DNA of 64,000 bases from Pseudomonadota bacterium (lineage in GTDB: Bacteria; Pseudomonadota; Alphaproteobacteria; Micropepsales; Micropepsaceae): assembly GCA_016201105.1 (NCBI GenBank), contig JACQDN010000071.1, forward strand, positions 1 through 64,000, written 5' to 3'. Below, piece after piece: positions 50,225-59,655 of this stretch. Under the pieces are notes generated by a model. That model had not been told where the DNA came from. It did not search any database and was given only the letters and a program-made list of their open reading frames with translations. Both the position numbers and the translations under genes were made by a program. The stretch's first letter is position 1, and each line of letters starts with the position of its first letter.

Positions 50225-51373
50225 ATGCCCGCACGCCCCGTCCCGAAGCAAAAGCGAAAATCGCAGCGCGTTCAGGATCGCGCCGCGCAATTGCTGGCTT
50301 GGTACGACCGCCATCGCCGCGTGTTGCCTTGGCGGGCGAAAGCGGGCGAACGCCAAGATCCTTATCGCGTGTGGCTGAGCGAAATCATGCTGCAGCAGAC
50401 GACCGTCGCCGCTGTCGCATCCTATTACCGCGAATTTCTGAGACGCTGGCCGACGGTGAAGAAACTGGCCGCGGCGCCGCTCGACGATGTGCTCGCTGCC
50501 TGGGCGGGCCTCGGCTACTACGCGCGTGCGCGAAACCTGCACAAGGCGGCGAAGGTCGTTGCGGGGGAGTTCGGCGGCAAGTTTCCCGATACGGCGGAAG
50601 AGCTGCGCAAATTGCCCGGCATCGGGGCGTATACTTCCGGCGCCATCGCCGCGATCGCCTTCGACCGGCAGGAGGCCGCCATCGATGCCAATGCCGATCG
50701 CGTTCTCGCACGTCTTTACGCCATCGAGGAACCCGTCGCGAAGGCGAAGCCGCGGTTGCAGGCGTTGGGGCGCGCTTTGGTGCCGGAGAAACGGGCCGGC
50801 GATTTCGCGCAAGCCCTGATGGATCTTGGCGCCACGCTTTGCACGCCCAAGCGGCCGGCATGTCTCAGTTGTCCGTGGATCGAGGGATGCCAAGCGTGCA
50901 AACGCGGAATCCAGGAGCGATTGCCGATGAAAGGCCAAGAGCGCGTGCGGCCGATGAAGCGCGGCGCGGCCTTCGTCGCGCGCGATGCGACGGGTGCCGT
51001 GCTGCTGGTGAAGCGTCCCGAGAAAGGCCTGCTGGGCGCGATGATGCAGCCGCCGCTGGGACCGTGGACAGAGAAATTCCCGTCAACAAAAGAGGCGCTG
51101 CTGCAGGCGCCGTTTCGTGCGGACTGGAAGAAACGCGTGGGCGTGGTTCGTCACGGCTTCACGCATTTCGAACTGGAAATCGAAGTCTACGTCGCGCAGT
51201 TGAAGATGCGGCCTGCATTTGAAGGGCGCTGGGTCAACGATCTGTCCATTGCTCCGCTACCCACTATAATGCGAAAAATTCTCGATCATGGGACGAACAA
51301 GCTGCCAAAGCAGTCACCAGTGGAACCGTCTCGCGCCACAGTTACTTCCATTGAAACTCCAGACGGTCGGTAG
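50225..51373 (+). CDS. mutY: A/G-specific adenine glycosylase MutY
   Basis: A 382-residue DNA repair glycosylase. VWLSEIMLQQTTV holds the catalytic Glu, LPGIGAYTSGAIAAIAF the helix-hairpin-helix, and AAIDANADRVLARL the catalytic Asp. CTPKRPACLSCPWIEGC gives the four 4Fe-4S cysteines, and a NUDIX-like C-terminal domain (about 240-350, RHGFTHFELEIEVYVAQL) recognises 8-oxoG. It removes A paired with 8-oxoG. The usual MRKIL ending is followed by about 30 extra residues that overlap the convergent lipoprotein gene by 88 bases. Confidence 0.95.
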   Translation: MPARPVPKQKRKSQRVQDRAAQLLAWYDRHRRVLPWRAKAGERQDPYRVWLSEIMLQQTTVAAVASYYREFLRRWPTVKKLAAAPLDDVLAAWAGLGYYARARNLHKAAKVVAGEFGGKFPDTAEELRKLPGIGAYTSGAIAAIAFDRQEAAIDANADRVLARLYAIEEPVAKAKPRLQALGRALVPEKRAGDFAQALMDLGATLCTPKRPACLSCPWIEGCQACKRGIQERLPMKGQERVRPMKRGAAFVARDATGAVLLVKRPEKGLLGAMMQPPLGPWTEKFPSTKEALLQAPFRADWKKRVGVVRHGFTHFELEIEVYVAQLKMRPAFEGRWVNDLSIAPLPTIMRKILDHGTNKLPKQSPVEPSRATVTSIETPDGR

Positions 51374-51645
51374 AAACCCACTGTGCGCAGATAGTTCACT
51401 ATCCAGTGATCGCCAGACATCTTTGCGGTCCAATAGGATTCATCCCTGAATTGTTTTTCTTGGAATGCTCGGAAATCAGCCGCGCATTTGTTCATTGCAA
51501 TGTGGATTGCCTGCTTTGGTGTCGTGACCGATTGGGTGGGCCAAGATTGGCACGCGGCAAGCACTATTAGCGCGGTCATGACGGCGCCACTCGCCCGACG
51601 GAGGGCACAACACGAATTAGCGAAGCTTTTCTCATGAAGCACCAT
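51286..51645 (-). CDS. Small lipoprotein, paralogue of its neighbour
   Basis: A 119-residue (from the ATG at 51645) putative lipoprotein with lipobox LIVLAAC. The mature part shares QAIHIAMNKC, a SYW...GDHWIVNY block and ARDGSTGDCFGSL with the protein encoded just upstream at 51665-51967, so the two are tandem paralogues. The start is unsure: the upstream ATG gives an Arg-rich n-region but no ribosome site, and the ATG at 51579 gives a very short signal. Its 3' end overlaps mutY by 88 bases on the opposite strand. Confidence 0.6.
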   Translation of the reverse strand: MVLHEKSFANSCCALRRASGAVMTALIVLAACQSWPTQSVTTPKQAIHIAMNKCAADFRAFQEKQFRDESYWTAKMSGDHWIVNYLRTVGFYRPSGVSMEVTVARDGSTGDCFGSLFVP

Positions 51646-51664
51646 TCGTGCAGATAAGCCCGAC

Positions 51665-51967
51665 TCAATCGGCTTCGATGACGACCAAGCAGTCGCCCGT
51701 CTTCCCATCGTTCTTCGCCACATGGACGGACACGATATCCTTGAAGAAAACGACCCAATGGTCTTTCTCCAGACGTGCACCCCAATCGGCAGGATTGCGT
51801 GTCCTCTCCCCGAGGGTGTTGTCGCATGCGTTTACGCCAATACGAATGGCGTCGGCTTCGGTTTTTACGACATCGGATTCAAGAACGGGATCGCCGCTTG
51901 GAACGTCAGGCGCGCAGGCACTAACCAGCAGCGATAGCGCTGCGACAGCGCAGGCAATGTTCTTCAT
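51665..51967 (-). CDS. Small lipoprotein
   Basis: A 100-residue lipoprotein. The signal MKNIACAVAALSLLVSAC ends in a good lipobox (VSAC). The mature domain of about 80 residues has DAIRIGVNACDN, a W...KDHWVVFF block and NDGKTGDCLVVIEAD, which it shares with the next gene. The paired cysteines (NAC and GDC) may form a disulfide. No family was recognised; the sequence pattern (helix, then short beta strands) resembles small periplasmic inhibitor or PepSY-like domains, but this is only an impression. Confidence 0.7.
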   Translation of the reverse strand: MKNIACAVAALSLLVSACAPDVPSGDPVLESDVVKTEADAIRIGVNACDNTLGERTRNPADWGARLEKDHWVVFFKDIVSVHVAKNDGKTGDCLVVIEAD

Positions 51968-51973
51968 GGGTGC

Positions 51974-53787
<1,814 letters not shown>

Positions 53788-53837
53788 ATCCCGATATTGT
53801 CAGAACGCGCGTGGAATCGAGAACAGGTTGCGGCTGA

Positions 53838-54446
53838 CTATCCACAGCCAAGAATAATGCCGTGCGACGTCTTGGAAATGCCTTGCATGCCTTGGATTAC
53901 AAAACCGGCGCGTTCGGCGGCCGCGCAGGCGTCGGCGATTTCGTTGTTGCCCCGGCTGATCGGATTGGGCAGCGATTTCGCGACGCTTTTGGAATAGCGG
54001 CGCCGAAGAACGAGCACGAAGCGCCCATTGGGAGAAAGAAGACCACGCAGTTTCGCCAGCGTTTCTTCCGGCGTAGGCCAGAATTGAAAGCAGTGCAGCG
54101 CGGCAATGGCGTCGAACTGGCCTTGCGCGGGGATTGCGCTGTCGTCGCCCAGTTTGAGATCCAATTCGGCTTTCTTGCGGTAGCGCCGCAGACGTTGGCG
54201 CGCCGTCTCAAACATCAGTTCCGACGGATCGACGCCGACGACCTTGCTCACGTTGAGATTGTGGATGGCGAGTTGCAGCAGATGGCCGGTGCCGAAACCG
54301 ATCTCCAGAATGGATTTGGGCTGAACGGGACGCAGCTTGTCGATCGTCCAGCGATAGGCGCGTTGATTGAGGCGCGCCATGAGCCATCCGAACACGCGTC
54401 CGACACGTCCACTTGGCCGCATGGGCTGAGGGAGTTTGTCGCTCAT
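53838..54446 (-). CDS. Class I SAM-dependent methyltransferase
   Basis: A 202-residue enzyme. Motif I ILEIGFGTGHLL (about 46-57) and the acidic VVGVDPSELM bind S-adenosylmethionine; FDAIAALHCFQFWPTPEETL and GRFVLVLRRR are later family motifs. It belongs to the methyltransferase 11/25 type; the opening that leads to YRWTIDKL is like UbiE relatives, but the substrate is unknown. Ribosome site and ATG are acceptable. It is a single gene upstream of rnhB. Confidence 0.85.
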   Translation of the reverse strand: MSDKLPQPMRPSGRVGRVFGWLMARLNQRAYRWTIDKLRPVQPKSILEIGFGTGHLLQLAIHNLNVSKVVGVDPSELMFETARQRLRRYRKKAELDLKLGDDSAIPAQGQFDAIAALHCFQFWPTPEETLAKLRGLLSPNGRFVLVLRRRYSKSVAKSLPNPISRGNNEIADACAAAERAGFVIQGMQGISKTSHGIILGCG

Positions 54447-54520
54447 GGGAGATCGTGCGTGGCGTCTGGTCTTTTCAGCACGCGGCTAATATCGCATGGA
54501 TCGCGCGCGGATGAGAACGC

Positions 54521-54649
54521 ATGATCGACATAGCGCAAAAACTCGGGAACGCCTTCGCAGCAATCGCTATTGGTTTGTTTCTCTTGCCAGTTCTGGCTCC
54601 TATCATTTTGTTGGTTGTGGGCTGCGCCATCTGGGGAGTGTGCGTTTAG
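54521..54649 (+). CDS. 42-residue membrane peptide
   Basis: A short gene with ATG at 54521 and TAG at 54647. The product starts MIDIAQKLGNAFAA and continues as one long hydrophobic stretch (about 13-40, rich in L, I, V and P) with two cysteines near the end (VGCAIWGVCV). It lies in the gap between divergent-facing gene ends, on the plus strand. The ribosome site is weak. A hydrophobic open frame of this quality is unlikely in GC-rich noncoding DNA, but the call remains modest. Confidence 0.45.
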   Translation: MIDIAQKLGNAFAAIAIGLFLLPVLAPIILLVVGCAIWGVCV

Positions 54650-54686
54650 GCAAACTTTGGTGACAGAAATATCACGCTAAGTCCGA

Positions 54687-54974
54687 TCAATCGCGCAATG
54701 CCTGGAGCGCTGCCGCCGAAAACACCAAGGCCGCCAAGGTCAGCGCTACCGGCAATGACGTGTCGAGCGAAAGAACTTGCTGCTGCAGCATTTTTCCAAA
54801 ATCGGTGAAGGGGAGCAGCGCCAGCGCTGCCGCAACGCCTGCGCCCATCACGAGGGCTTCGTTGCGGGCGCGGCGGATCCGCGCTTCGGCAATGCGCGAC
54901 ACGACTTTTGCCGTGAATCCGTCATCGGGCATATCGCTCGGCGGTTCACGCAGCAGAGCTTCCAGATCGCTCAT
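54687..54974 (-). CDS. Small membrane protein, candidate anti-sigma factor
   Basis: A 95-residue protein with a charged N-terminus (MSDLEALLREPPSDMPDDGF) and two hydrophobic segments (about 41-56, VMGAGVAAALALLPF, and 73-90). Its ATG overlaps the ECF sigma factor stop (ATGA). Position and topology fit an anti-sigma partner, but the N-terminal part is short and lacks a zinc-binding HxxxCxxC, so this is inference from context. Confidence 0.65.
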   Translation of the reverse strand: MSDLEALLREPPSDMPDDGFTAKVVSRIAEARIRRARNEALVMGAGVAAALALLPFTDFGKMLQQQVLSLDTSLPVALTLAALVFSAAALQALRD

Positions 54975-55495
54975 GCGATTTTCCTCTCATCAGGCAAACG
55001 CAACATCGCGTCGAGCCGGTCGCGGCCCCGCGCGACATGGGACTTCAGCGTGCCGAGCGGCAGATTCAAAATCTTCGCGGCTTCCTCATGGGAATATCCG
55101 TAGGCAAAGCACATGGTGAGCGCGGCCCGCTCTGCGAGGGATAGCTTTTCCATGGCGCGCTCCAGATCAAGCTTGATCTCCGGCGCCGGATCGAGTGTCT
55201 GTTCCGGCGCGTCATCGATGGCTTCCAGTTTGCGGCGGCGCGCTTCCATCAACAAGCGCGAATAAGCGATGCTGTAGAGCCAGCTGGCGAATTTTCCATC
55301 GCCGCGGTATTGGGCGATCTTGCGGAACGCTTCCAGGAAGGTCTCTTGCGCCAGATCATCGCTCAGCGCGCGATCGCCCCGCGTCAGGCGCAACAAAAGC
55401 GCGCGCAGCTTTCCCTGATGCAGGCGCACGAGTCCTGCGAAAGCTGCGGCGTCATGCGACGCCACGGCCTGCGCGACAAGAGCGCGTTCGTCCAT
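54971..55495 (-). CDS. ECF sigma factor
   Basis: A 174-residue extracytoplasmic-function sigma-70 factor. Region 2 (about 20-90) has ALSDDLAQETFLEAFRKI and FASWLYSIAYSRLL; region 4 (about 115-168) has LSLAERAALTMCFAYGYSHEE and LPLGTLKSHVARGRDRL, a helix-turn-helix. It directs RNA polymerase to a small stress regulon. The genes around it on the same strand are a DUF6249-like membrane protein (10 bases before) and a small membrane protein (4-base overlap after), a likely sensory module. Confidence 0.92.
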   Translation of the reverse strand: MDERALVAQAVASHDAAAFAGLVRLHQGKLRALLLRLTRGDRALSDDLAQETFLEAFRKIAQYRGDGKFASWLYSIAYSRLLMEARRRKLEAIDDAPEQTLDPAPEIKLDLERAMEKLSLAERAALTMCFAYGYSHEEAAKILNLPLGTLKSHVARGRDRLDAMLRLPDERKIA

Positions 55496-55504
55496 GGAGT
55501 AGGA

Positions 55505-55903
55505 TCAATCTTTGGGCGGTGGCGGCCTGTCGAAGAAGGCGCTGATGAAATGCCCGAGGCCGATCATGAAGGGAAAGATGCCGGCCAGCGCGATCCAACC
55601 CGGCCCGATGCGCACGCCGTTGGCGAAGCCGCCCATCATGCCTGAGAGAAACACGAAGATGGCGATGCCGATGCACATCAGAATGATGCCGGACCGGAAG
55701 CCGCCGCGCCCGCCGCGGTAGCGATAGCGCACGTCGTGGAAGATTTCCGGCGGAATCGGTTGGCCCTTTTCAGCAAGAATCTGCAGGGTGCGATTGCGAT
55801 GCGCGCTTTCGAGATAGCGCGCAATGATGCTGACCACGGCAATGGTGCCGATGACGATCCAGAAAATCATGGTTGCGCCCATAGGATGATCGAAGCTGAA
55901 CAT
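55505..55903 (-). CDS. DUF6249-like membrane protein
   Basis: A 132-residue protein with three hydrophobic helices (about 11-28, 72-90 and 100-122) and a cytoplasmic loop ARYLESAHRNRTLQILAEKGQPIPPE that is typical of DUF6249 proteins; only its start and end residues are essential to the match. The family often precedes an ECF sigma gene, as here (10 bases). It may sense envelope state, but no function is proven. The ATG has GAAGGGG 6 bases upstream. Confidence 0.75.
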   Translation of the reverse strand: MFSFDHPMGATMIFWIVIGTIAVVSIIARYLESAHRNRTLQILAEKGQPIPPEIFHDVRYRYRGGRGGFRSGIILMCIGIAIFVFLSGMMGGFANGVRIGPGWIALAGIFPFMIGLGHFISAFFDRPPPPKD

Positions 55904-55977
55904 TTATACCCCTTCTGCCGGAAGGCTGCGATTTCCCTTCATAGATGCAGGAAAGTGGGCGTTTGGATGCAGAGGGC

Positions 55978-57069
55978 TCAAAATAAAGCGAGTTGCGATC
56001 CAACAGCCAACGGACGCTTGAATTTGCTCAGCAAAAGGGGCCTGGAATCCTGGTTCAGCCCTAGTTTCTTCACTGCCAGACGAAAGCGCTGCGCGATCAT
56101 GTCGGCATAAGGCCCGGTGCCGCGCATGCGGGTGTGCCACTGGCTGTCATAGTCCTTGCCGCCGCGCATGGAGCGCACCAGCGACATCACATGGCGGGAG
56201 CGGTCGGGTACGTTCGTCTCCAGCCATTCGCGGAACAGATCCTTGATCTCCAGCGGCAGGCGCAAGAGGACATAGCCTGCGCTCTTCGCCCCCATCGCGG
56301 CGGCTTGCGCCAGCACGTTCTCCAGCTCTTCGTCATTGAGCGCCGGGATCACCGGCGCGAACATCACGGCGGTAGGAATGCCCGCTTCGGCCAGCGTCTT
56401 GATCGCCGCGAGGCGTTTGGGCGGCGTCGCCGCACGCGGTTCCATGACGCGGGCAAGCTGCCGGTCGAGCGTGGTGACCGAAAGCGCCACCTTCGCCAGG
56501 CCTTGCTCGGCCATCGCCGCGAGGATGTCGATGTCCCGCGTGATGAGCGCGGATTTCGTCACGATGCCGACGGGGTGGCGGAATTCGTGCAGCACTTCCA
56601 GAATGGAGCGCATGATGCGCATGCGCTTTTCCGTCGGCTGATAGGGATCGGTGTTGGTGCCGATGGCAATGACTTTGGGCACATAGGCCGGATTGGAGAG
56701 TTCCTTGCGCAGAAGCTCGGCCGCGTTCGGCTTCATGAACAGTTTGGATTCGAAGTCCGCGCCCGGCGAAAGTCCTAGATAGGCGTGCGTCGGCCGCGCG
56801 AAGCAATAGATGCAGCCGTGCTCGCAACCCTTGTAGGGATTGATCGACTGCGAAAAGGAAATGTCCGGCGAATTGTTGCGGGTGATGATCGTGCGCGAGG
56901 AATCGATCATCAGCTCTGTTTTGAGCGGCGGCGGCTCGTCGTCCTCTACGTTCCAGCCGTCGTCAACGAGGACACGCTGTTGCTTCTCAAAACGTCCGGA
57001 CGCGTTGGAGACAGCGCCCCGTCCGTTGAGGGCGCGTTTGTCGGCGGTGAGATCGAGGACGGTGGTCAT
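55978..57069 (-). CDS. PA0069-family radical SAM protein
   Basis: A 363-residue radical SAM enzyme. The iron-sulfur cysteines are in YKGCEHGCIYCFARPTHAY (C-x3-C-x2-C), the same pattern as spore photoproduct lyase-like proteins. IGTNTDPYQPTEK and VTKSALITRD follow. The family (PA0069, Rv2578c) is widespread, and its reaction is unknown; DNA repair has been proposed. The ATG at 57069 was chosen over a TTG 30 bases upstream. Confidence 0.9.
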   Translation of the reverse strand: MTTVLDLTADKRALNGRGAVSNASGRFEKQQRVLVDDGWNVEDDEPPPLKTELMIDSSRTIITRNNSPDISFSQSINPYKGCEHGCIYCFARPTHAYLGLSPGADFESKLFMKPNAAELLRKELSNPAYVPKVIAIGTNTDPYQPTEKRMRIMRSILEVLHEFRHPVGIVTKSALITRDIDILAAMAEQGLAKVALSVTTLDRQLARVMEPRAATPPKRLAAIKTLAEAGIPTAVMFAPVIPALNDEELENVLAQAAAMGAKSAGYVLLRLPLEIKDLFREWLETNVPDRSRHVMSLVRSMRGGKDYDSQWHTRMRGTGPYADMIAQRFRLAVKKLGLNQDSRPLLLSKFKRPLAVGSQLALF

Positions 57070-57158
57070 CCTTGGAATCTGGGTCAGATGAGAGAACAAA
57101 GCAAGAACAAAATAGAGAAAGTCTTACACAACCTATTGAGGTTACAGGACTAAAACGC

Positions 57159-57584
57159 TCAAGCAGCTGTGGCGTTCTGAAGGGGTGAGGAGAATGTGGC
57201 GAGCTCGTCCAGAAACCCGCGCCAAGCCTCGTCCATGGCTGGCGACCAACCGCTACCCGCGAGGTCTTTCAGCGTCTCGGCCAGCGCGCCGAAGAAAGTC
57301 CCAAACATTTCACGCGGCACGCCATAGCCTTCATGGGTGACGACTTCGCATTGGATGAAGTTGGCTGCGTAGCTGCCCGGACCAAGAAAATCGAAAATGG
57401 AGTCGATCACGCGAAAAAGCATCTCGCCGCGAATGGCGCCGGTAGTATCGCGTACGAACAGCGCTTCCATCTCGGGGCATTGCGCGAAAAGTTTTGCATA
57501 GACCAGAGGCGTGATGTCGGCGCTGCGCCCTGCCGCGATCTCGAAGCTTTTCTCGATGAGGGCGGCGTCGATCGCTTGCGTCAT
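57159..57584 (-). CDS. Globin-like protein
   Basis: A 141-residue protein with a globin helix pattern. VYAKLFAQCPEMEALF fits helices B-D, and VVTHEGYGVPREMFGTFFGALAETL fits helices F-G with H84 as proximal haem ligand and the common H-x-x-Y-G-V motif. It resembles single-domain bacterial haemoglobins. Its ATG overlaps the stop of the MoaD-like gene, so the two proteins are made together. The distal Gln/Tyr pattern of Vitreoscilla globin is not clear, so oxygen binding is unproven. Confidence 0.8.
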   Translation of the reverse strand: MTQAIDAALIEKSFEIAAGRSADITPLVYAKLFAQCPEMEALFVRDTTGAIRGEMLFRVIDSIFDFLGPGSYAANFIQCEVVTHEGYGVPREMFGTFFGALAETLKDLAGSGWSPAMDEAWRGFLDELATFSSPLQNATAA

Positions 57585-57856
57585 CCGCCCGCCAGCGCAT
57601 TGGTGACGATGACTTCGTCGCCGTCCCTCACATGATGGGTCGCCGCGTCTTTTGCCCGCACCAGCGTCCCTTCATGCAGGAAGACGATGTTGTGGCGGAT
57701 GGCGCCGCGTTCGTCGCGGAAGTGCAGGCTCAGCGCCGGATGTTTGGCGGCGAGATCCAAGAGCAGGGCGCCGATGGTGGCGCCGTCTGCTTCGACGAAT
57801 TTGTTGTCGCCCATCACGAACCGCAATACGGGGGGAAGCTGCACGCGCACTGTCAC
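57581..57856 (-). CDS. MoaD/ThiS-type ubiquitin-like protein
   Basis: A 91-residue beta-grasp protein that ends in Gly-Gly (NALAGG), the tail that is adenylated and thiocarboxylated in MoaD and ThiS. GDEVIVTNALAGG and ATIGALLLDLAAKHPAL match the family. It is not near moaE, moaC or thi genes, so a sulfur-carrier or protein-tag role separate from molybdopterin is likely. The GTG overlaps the propeller gene stop (GTGA) and its stop overlaps the globin ATG. Confidence 0.88.
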   Translation of the reverse strand: MTVRVQLPPVLRFVMGDNKFVEADGATIGALLLDLAAKHPALSLHFRDERGAIRHNIVFLHEGTLVRAKDAATHHVRDGDEVIVTNALAGG

Positions 57857-58980
57857 GTTACATAGGCCTCGACGCTGGTGATGCGCGGCAGGCCGCTGGC
57901 GATTTCGCTCCAGCTTTCGCCCAGATCACTGCTGCCATAGAGCGTGCCGCTCGCGGTGCCGAAATAAACCCCACTCTGCTGATCGGCCGCCAGCGCGCCG
58001 CGCAACACGGCGGTGAAGCAATTGGCGGGCAAGCCGTTCGTTTTCGCATCCCACCGCGCGCCGTCCTTGGTGCGATAGACCGCGAGCTGTCCGCCGCGGG
58101 GAAAGCGGAAATTGTCGCCGTCGAGCGGCACCACGAACACGTTGCCGGAGGCGCGGTCCATCACCGAGGGAAATCCGAAGGAGCAGTGATGGCCATCGGA
58201 AAGCTCGGTGACAGGAAGGCCGCCTTCGATCACTTTCCAGGTGTCGCCGCCGTCTTCGCTCTTGTGCACGCCGCGATGTTCCTGGCGAAAGAGCACGGAC
58301 GCATTCGCCGGATCGTGCGTCACGCTGTGCACGCATTGTCCGGTGGAAGCAGGCGCGGATTCCACGGCCGGGTTCACCCCCTTGTTCTTGGGCGCCCAAG
58401 TCTTGCCGCCGTCGTCGGTGCGGAAGAAACCCGCCGCCGAAACACCCACCCACATGCGGTTGGGATTTTTCGCGTCGCTCAGGATCGTGTGCGCGCCAAG
58501 GCCGCCAAAACCGGGCGCCCAGCTGCCGCGGTTTGGCTGCTCGTTGAAGCCGTCGATCGGCTGCCAGCTTTCGCCGCGATCTCGGCTGACGAACAACCAG
58601 GCCTCGGATACGCCGGCATAGAGCGCACCGTGTGCGAAATGCAGCGTCCAGATCTGGTCGACGAAGCGTCCGCCGCCTTTGAGGATGCCGCCGAAATCCT
58701 CTTTGGCGACCAGACGATGGTGCTCGGGATTGCCGCGGTCCTCGGGGCGATAGCGCGGCGCCGCCGCAAGCTGCTTCCATTCCTTCATGTCGTCGCTGGT
58801 GAACAGCGCCACGCCGTAGTTCGGGCTGTTGACGGACGCGTAGACGCGGCCTTTGTCGTCGCGCACCGAGGCCGTCACCGGCCAGCCGCGCAACACAAAC
58901 TCTTCGCTCCAGTTCTTGCGGTCCTTGCTGGTGATGACCGCGGCGCCTTTCGGTGTGCCGACGACGAGTGCGATGCTCAT
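57853..58980 (-). CDS. Asp-box beta-propeller (sialidase-like) protein
   Basis: A 375-residue protein with seven Asp-box-like motifs of the form S/T-x-D-x-x-x-W: SKDRKNW, SDDMKEW, SRDRGESW, TDDGGKTW, SEDGGDTW, TKDGARW and SSDLGESW. It has no signal peptide, so it is a cytoplasmic BNR propeller, not a secreted sialidase; the sialidase Arg triad is not apparent. It leads a three-gene operon with a MoaD-like protein and a globin, each joined by a 4-base overlap. Propeller-MoaD pairs occur in distant bacteria, and their role is unknown to me. Confidence 0.85.
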   Translation of the reverse strand: MSIALVVGTPKGAAVITSKDRKNWSEEFVLRGWPVTASVRDDKGRVYASVNSPNYGVALFTSDDMKEWKQLAAAPRYRPEDRGNPEHHRLVAKEDFGGILKGGGRFVDQIWTLHFAHGALYAGVSEAWLFVSRDRGESWQPIDGFNEQPNRGSWAPGFGGLGAHTILSDAKNPNRMWVGVSAAGFFRTDDGGKTWAPKNKGVNPAVESAPASTGQCVHSVTHDPANASVLFRQEHRGVHKSEDGGDTWKVIEGGLPVTELSDGHHCSFGFPSVMDRASGNVFVVPLDGDNFRFPRGGQLAVYRTKDGARWDAKTNGLPANCFTAVLRGALAADQQSGVYFGTASGTLYGSSDLGESWSEIASGLPRITSVEAYVT

Positions 58981-59059
58981 GAATCTGCCTCAGTGCAAAG
59001 ACATTCTTCGAGAAATTAGCATATTGCCATCATTTGGGTCTCTGCAAAAACAGAGTTCC

Positions 59060-59506
59060 TCAAATCCCATATTGCGATGGGTTCCGGCCGTCGGCGACGA
59101 TACGCTTTCGCAAGCGGTCGATGTACGCCAGGTCGTCTTTGTCGTTATCCCAGTAACTTCCGCCCGCGGTCACGACTGCTTCGCGCATCAGCCAAGCCTT
59201 TGTTTTGTTTACACCGTCGGACACCAGCATTTTGTGGAACAGATCGTCGGCAACGTCTCTGGTCACTTGATGCGTGTGATAAATCCAATCGTGGAATACC
59301 GACGCGCCCATGAAACGTGGATTGAATGGCGTACCGATGACTTGCCACGCCGGCCAAGGAATACTCGCTCCGTCAAACTGGAAAAACTTTGGCACGCGTA
59401 TTGTTATTGTTTTGACCTGGGTGTCGTCGTCTTCAACGACTTCGTAAGCTTCCTGCAATTTGTTCGGGTCGGGTTTCAGGACCGGTAAGAGAATGAGGCT
59501 TGTCAT
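59060..59506 (-). CDS. DUF1353 protein
   Basis: A 148-residue protein of the DUF1353 family: FQFDGASIPWPAWQVIGTPF, ASVFHDWIYHT and ADDLFHKMLVSDGV are the characteristic blocks, with a conserved H-D-W. DUF1353 genes are common in phages and in chromosomes, with no known activity. The ATG at 59506 has GGCGGAG 7 bases upstream; two upstream ATGs lack this. No other phage gene is nearby. The base composition is less GC-rich than neighbours. Confidence 0.8.
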   Translation of the reverse strand: MTSLILLPVLKPDPNKLQEAYEVVEDDDTQVKTITIRVPKFFQFDGASIPWPAWQVIGTPFNPRFMGASVFHDWIYHTHQVTRDVADDLFHKMLVSDGVNKTKAWLMREAVVTAGGSYWDNDKDDLAYIDRLRKRIVADGRNPSQYGI

Positions 59507-59655
59507 CGTGGGCTCCGCCATGAAGTTGGAAGGCGTAGTATGCCTTGTCACCGGCGGCGTTCCGATGACAACTTGAATTTCTGCCGTGAATTAATGGTGG
59601 ATATTCCGATGCTCGGGCACTTCGCCGCCGAACGTCTTGCGGCGAGTGTACCTCG

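Noticed and set aside
51576-51636. Alternative start MRKASLIRVV for the second lipoprotein
   Set aside because: It is in a different frame and stops after 19 codons; using it would require a frameshift for which there is no independent evidence.
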